A DNA stretch of 7,218 nt from an uncultured Saprospiraceae bacterium. Lineage in GTDB: Bacteria > Bacteroidota > Bacteroidia > Chitinophagales > Saprospiraceae. The stretch spans positions 1 through 7,218 of the forward strand of contig CALCMV010000332.1 of assembly GCA_937967535.1 (NCBI GenBank). The letters run 5' to 3'. A model generated the notes under the pieces. That model had not been told where the DNA came from and did no database searches. It worked only from the letters and a program-made list of their open reading frames with translations. The position numbers and the translations under genes were made by a program. Shown here in pieces: positions 5,041 to 7,218 of this stretch (position 1 is the first letter of the stretch; each line of letters opens with the position of its first letter).

Positions 5041-7023
5041 ATGCGATACTATATTCCACTGATTTTCATTGTAATTATTTGTGCTTCGTGCTTGCCCGAA
5101 GAAAAGGGAAATATCATCAATTTCTCTTTGAATGACGAAGCTATACAAGAGATTTTTCGTTTGCAAGACGAGCGCGAAACGGCAGAACTTTTGCCCTATG
5201 CCGATGCAGTAGATGCGACTTATCGTTATGCGGTGGCACAAGCATTGGCATCAGTGCAAGATACGATGGCTGTGCCTACCCTCTTGCGTATGCTACGCGA
5301 TACGAGCGCGGAGGTGCGCTACATGACGGCTTATGCTTTGGGGCAGACTGCTTCCGAAAAATCAGTGGACAGTCTGACAATCGCTTTTCGACAAGAGGAG
5401 TCGCGGCGGGTACAATCGGCAATCCTTGAAGCAGTTGGCAAATCGGGCAATAAAAAGCACTTGCGACAAATCAGTGGTGTTCGAACTTATACGCCAAAGG
5501 ACACCTTATTGTTGGAAGGGCAGGCGCGGGCGATTTATCGTTTTATGAATCGCGGCATCACCACGCCCGAAGGTACAACCCGCATGATTGAATTGCTACA
5601 ACAGGCTGCGCCAAACTCGGTACAACAAGTAGCAGGCGATTATTTGAGGAGAGCAAAGAATATCAAATTGGATAAATATGAAAGCGAGTTGATTGATGTT
5701 TTTGAAAAAGAAAATACACCAAATGTACGCATGTTTGTTGCTTCGGCACTCGGCAAAACGGAAAGTGCCGCAGCGAGAGATACCTTGGTAAGTGCCTTTG
5801 CAGGAGAGCGTGATTATCGCGTTAAAATAAATATTATCAGGGCTTTGCGTGATGCAAATTATACGACAGTACGTACAATGATGCTGGGGGCAATTGAAGA
5901 TAGCAACCCAAAAGTAGCCTATACTGCCGCCCAATATTTACGCAGTAAAGCTCCTGCTTCTGAAGCCAAATTGCTCGGTGAATTGGCGAATAATGCCTCA
6001 CATTGGCGCGTCAAATCCGAACTTCGCGCAGCAGCACTCGGACGTACCGACTTGAGTTATGCCAACACCCGCAAGCGACTCAGCGATACTATAAAACTCG
6101 CCTACGAAGATTCCAAAAATCCCTACGAAAAAGGCGCACTCCTCGAAGCCCTCGCCGAACACGCGCCCAATCATACTTACATCACAGAAGCAATTTTTGA
6201 CTCGGCAGCTACGGCGGTCACAAAGAGCTATGGCATACAAGCATTGGTAAACCTCCGCAGCCGCAACGACTTTGATAAAGTCGCCGGATGGAACTCCGGT
6301 GATGTAAAAAAAGCCCTCGCCGCTACTTTCAAACGCGCCATCGAAAGTGGTGATGTGGCACTAATAGCTAGCACTTCGGGTATTCTCCGCGACCCTAAAC
6401 TTAATATGCGGCGCGAGTATGCCGGCGCGAGTTTTATGACGGATGCCTTGAAAAAAATGCAACTCCCACGCGATGTAGAAGCCTATAACGAACTGCGCCG
6501 CACGCTCAATTATTTTAGAGGCGACGACTTGGAGCGCGGTATTTTGCCCCTTCAACATAATCATCCGATTGATTGGTCGGTATTGGAAGATTTGTCGAAA
6601 AACTCTAAGGCAATTATCCAAACAAAACGCGGTGCGATTGAACTTGATTTGTTGGTCAATGATGCGCCCGGCTCAGTCGCCAACTTTGTAAAATTAGCGA
6701 AAGACGGCTTTTTTGATGCTAAAAATTTTCATCGTATTGTACCGAATTTTGTCGCGCAAGGCGGTTGTCCGCGTGGAGATGGATGGGGAAATTTGCCCTA
6801 TTCTATTCGCTCGGAATTGGGACCGAATTATTACGACAATGAAGGCTATGTAGGGATGGCTTCTGCCGGAAAAGATACGGAGTGTACGCAGTGGTTTATC
6901 ACACATTCGCCTACGGCGCATTTGGATGGAAGGTACACGATTTTTGGGAAAATAAGTTCCGGGATGGATCTGGTGCATCAGTTGGAGATTGGGGATGTGA
7001 TTGAATCCGTTGAAGTGAAATAA
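5041..7023 (+). CDS. Lipoprotein with HEAT repeats and a C-terminal cyclophilin-type peptidyl-prolyl cis-trans isomerase domain
   Basis: 660 aa. Residues 1-17 look like a lipoprotein signal: a short basic start, a hydrophobic core, then CASC with lipidated C17 (position -3 is Cys, which is unusual). HEAT or PBS-lyase-type helical repeats follow; the conserved VR/VK/VA turn recurs at residues 92, 124, 229, 261, 292 and 324, a period of 31-32. A helical linker runs to about 515. The cyclophilin domain covers about 522-660: AIIQTKRGAIELDL, FHRIVPNFVAQGG (563-575), QWFITHSP (617-624) and HLDGRYTIFGK (627-637). By human CypA equivalence R565 (R55), F570 (F60), Q573 (Q63), Q617 (Q111), F619 (F113) and L628 (L122) are kept; M61 is V571 and W121 is H627. 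The active site looks complete for catalysing proline isomerisation in periplasmic proteins, with HEAT repeats probably holding the clients. Similar fusions occur in other Bacteroidota. Its substrate is unknown. Confidence 0.93.
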   Translation: MRYYIPLIFIVIICASCLPEEKGNIINFSLNDEAIQEIFRLQDERETAELLPYADAVDATYRYAVAQALASVQDTMAVPTLLRMLRDTSAEVRYMTAYALGQTASEKSVDSLTIAFRQEESRRVQSAILEAVGKSGNKKHLRQISGVRTYTPKDTLLLEGQARAIYRFMNRGITTPEGTTRMIELLQQAAPNSVQQVAGDYLRRAKNIKLDKYESELIDVFEKENTPNVRMFVASALGKTESAAARDTLVSAFAGERDYRVKINIIRALRDANYTTVRTMMLGAIEDSNPKVAYTAAQYLRSKAPASEAKLLGELANNASHWRVKSELRAAALGRTDLSYANTRKRLSDTIKLAYEDSKNPYEKGALLEALAEHAPNHTYITEAIFDSAATAVTKSYGIQALVNLRSRNDFDKVAGWNSGDVKKALAATFKRAIESGDVALIASTSGILRDPKLNMRREYAGASFMTDALKKMQLPRDVEAYNELRRTLNYFRGDDLERGILPLQHNHPIDWSVLEDLSKNSKAIIQTKRGAIELDLLVNDAPGSVANFVKLAKDGFFDAKNFHRIVPNFVAQGGCPRGDGWGNLPYSIRSELGPNYYDNEGYVGMASAGKDTECTQWFITHSPTAHLDGRYTIFGKISSGMDLVHQLEIGDVIESVEVK

Positions 7024-7068
7024 AAATTGTCAAAGAATAATAACCCTGTCATCGAACACCACCGAAAT

Positions 7069-7204
7069 AAATAATCTACCCAAAATGCGATGTTATTTTT
7101 TGTTCAATCAAGGCGCGAAAATGTGAGTCCCGAAAGCATTCGGGATGACCATTTTTGCAACGCAGAGTGAGCGAAAAAGAACGAGTAGTTTGGGTAGATT
7201 ATTT
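7069..7204. repeat. 136-base element bounded by perfect 16-base inverted repeats, possible MITE or repetitive palindromic element
   Basis: AAATAATCTACCCAAA at 7069-7084 is repeated in exact inverse at 7189-7204. Near the centre is a small hairpin (TCCCGAA at 7128-7134, loop AGCA, TTCGGGA at 7139-7145). The interior has no meaningful frame; the longest I noticed is 13 codons from 7085. I see no clear target-site duplication. It begins 45 bases after the lipoprotein gene stop and could also act as its 3' end structure, though it lacks a T tract. Confidence 0.6.
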
Positions 7205-7218
7205 GTTGCGACTTCCCT

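Noticed and set aside
5596..5934. Antisense open frames within the lipoprotein and desaturase genes
   Set aside because: They have no family resemblance, and the plus strand in each place encodes a protein with clear motifs.

Overview
The window reads as chromosome of a Bacteroidota bacterium, probably an environmental member near Saprospirales, Chitinophagales or Cytophagales; that placement is inferred. The evidence is AT-rich DNA with weak Shine-Dalgarno signals, promoter-like TTTG / TAnnTTTG pairs (the Bacteroidota sigma-ABfr type), a C-terminal module typical of secreted proteins in this phylum, and a periplasmic HEAT-cyclophilin lipoprotein. There are six protein genes. I see no tRNA, rRNA, CRISPR array, transposase or phage gene.

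Layout. (1) 2-994 (+) is the 3' end of a large secreted protein: a fibronectin-III-like domain, a Bacteroidota C-terminal module and two calcium-loop-like motifs. (2) 1076-1849 (-) is a membrane-anchored glucosaminidase-fold protein whose expected catalytic Glu is Ala. Genes 1 and 2 converge on one hairpin terminator. (3) 2195-3184 (+) is a soluble di-iron acyl-ACP desaturase, and (4) 3384-4151 (+) is a PlsC-type acyltransferase. Together they could make unsaturated acyl chains and place them in phospholipid; a strong terminator follows. (5) 4597-4947 (+) is a small four-helix membrane protein of unknown function. (6) 5041-7023 (+) is a lipoprotein with HEAT repeats and a C-terminal cyclophilin-type prolyl isomerase.

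The genes are mostly housekeeping envelope and lipid functions, and I do not see a defence or mobile system. The unusual part is the DNA between genes. Every non-convergent gap carries short-period quasi-tandem repeats (period 4, 6, 7 or 8 bases, a different unit each time). They lie between the predicted promoter and the start codon, or just before the start, and several form long inverted repeats: about 38 paired bases before gene 5 and 18 perfect pairs before gene 6. The right end holds a separate element bounded by perfect 16-base inverted repeats.

Start codons for genes 2, 3 and 4 were placed at internal ATGs. In each case the longer reading frame runs back into repeat-like or promoter DNA and makes implausible protein.
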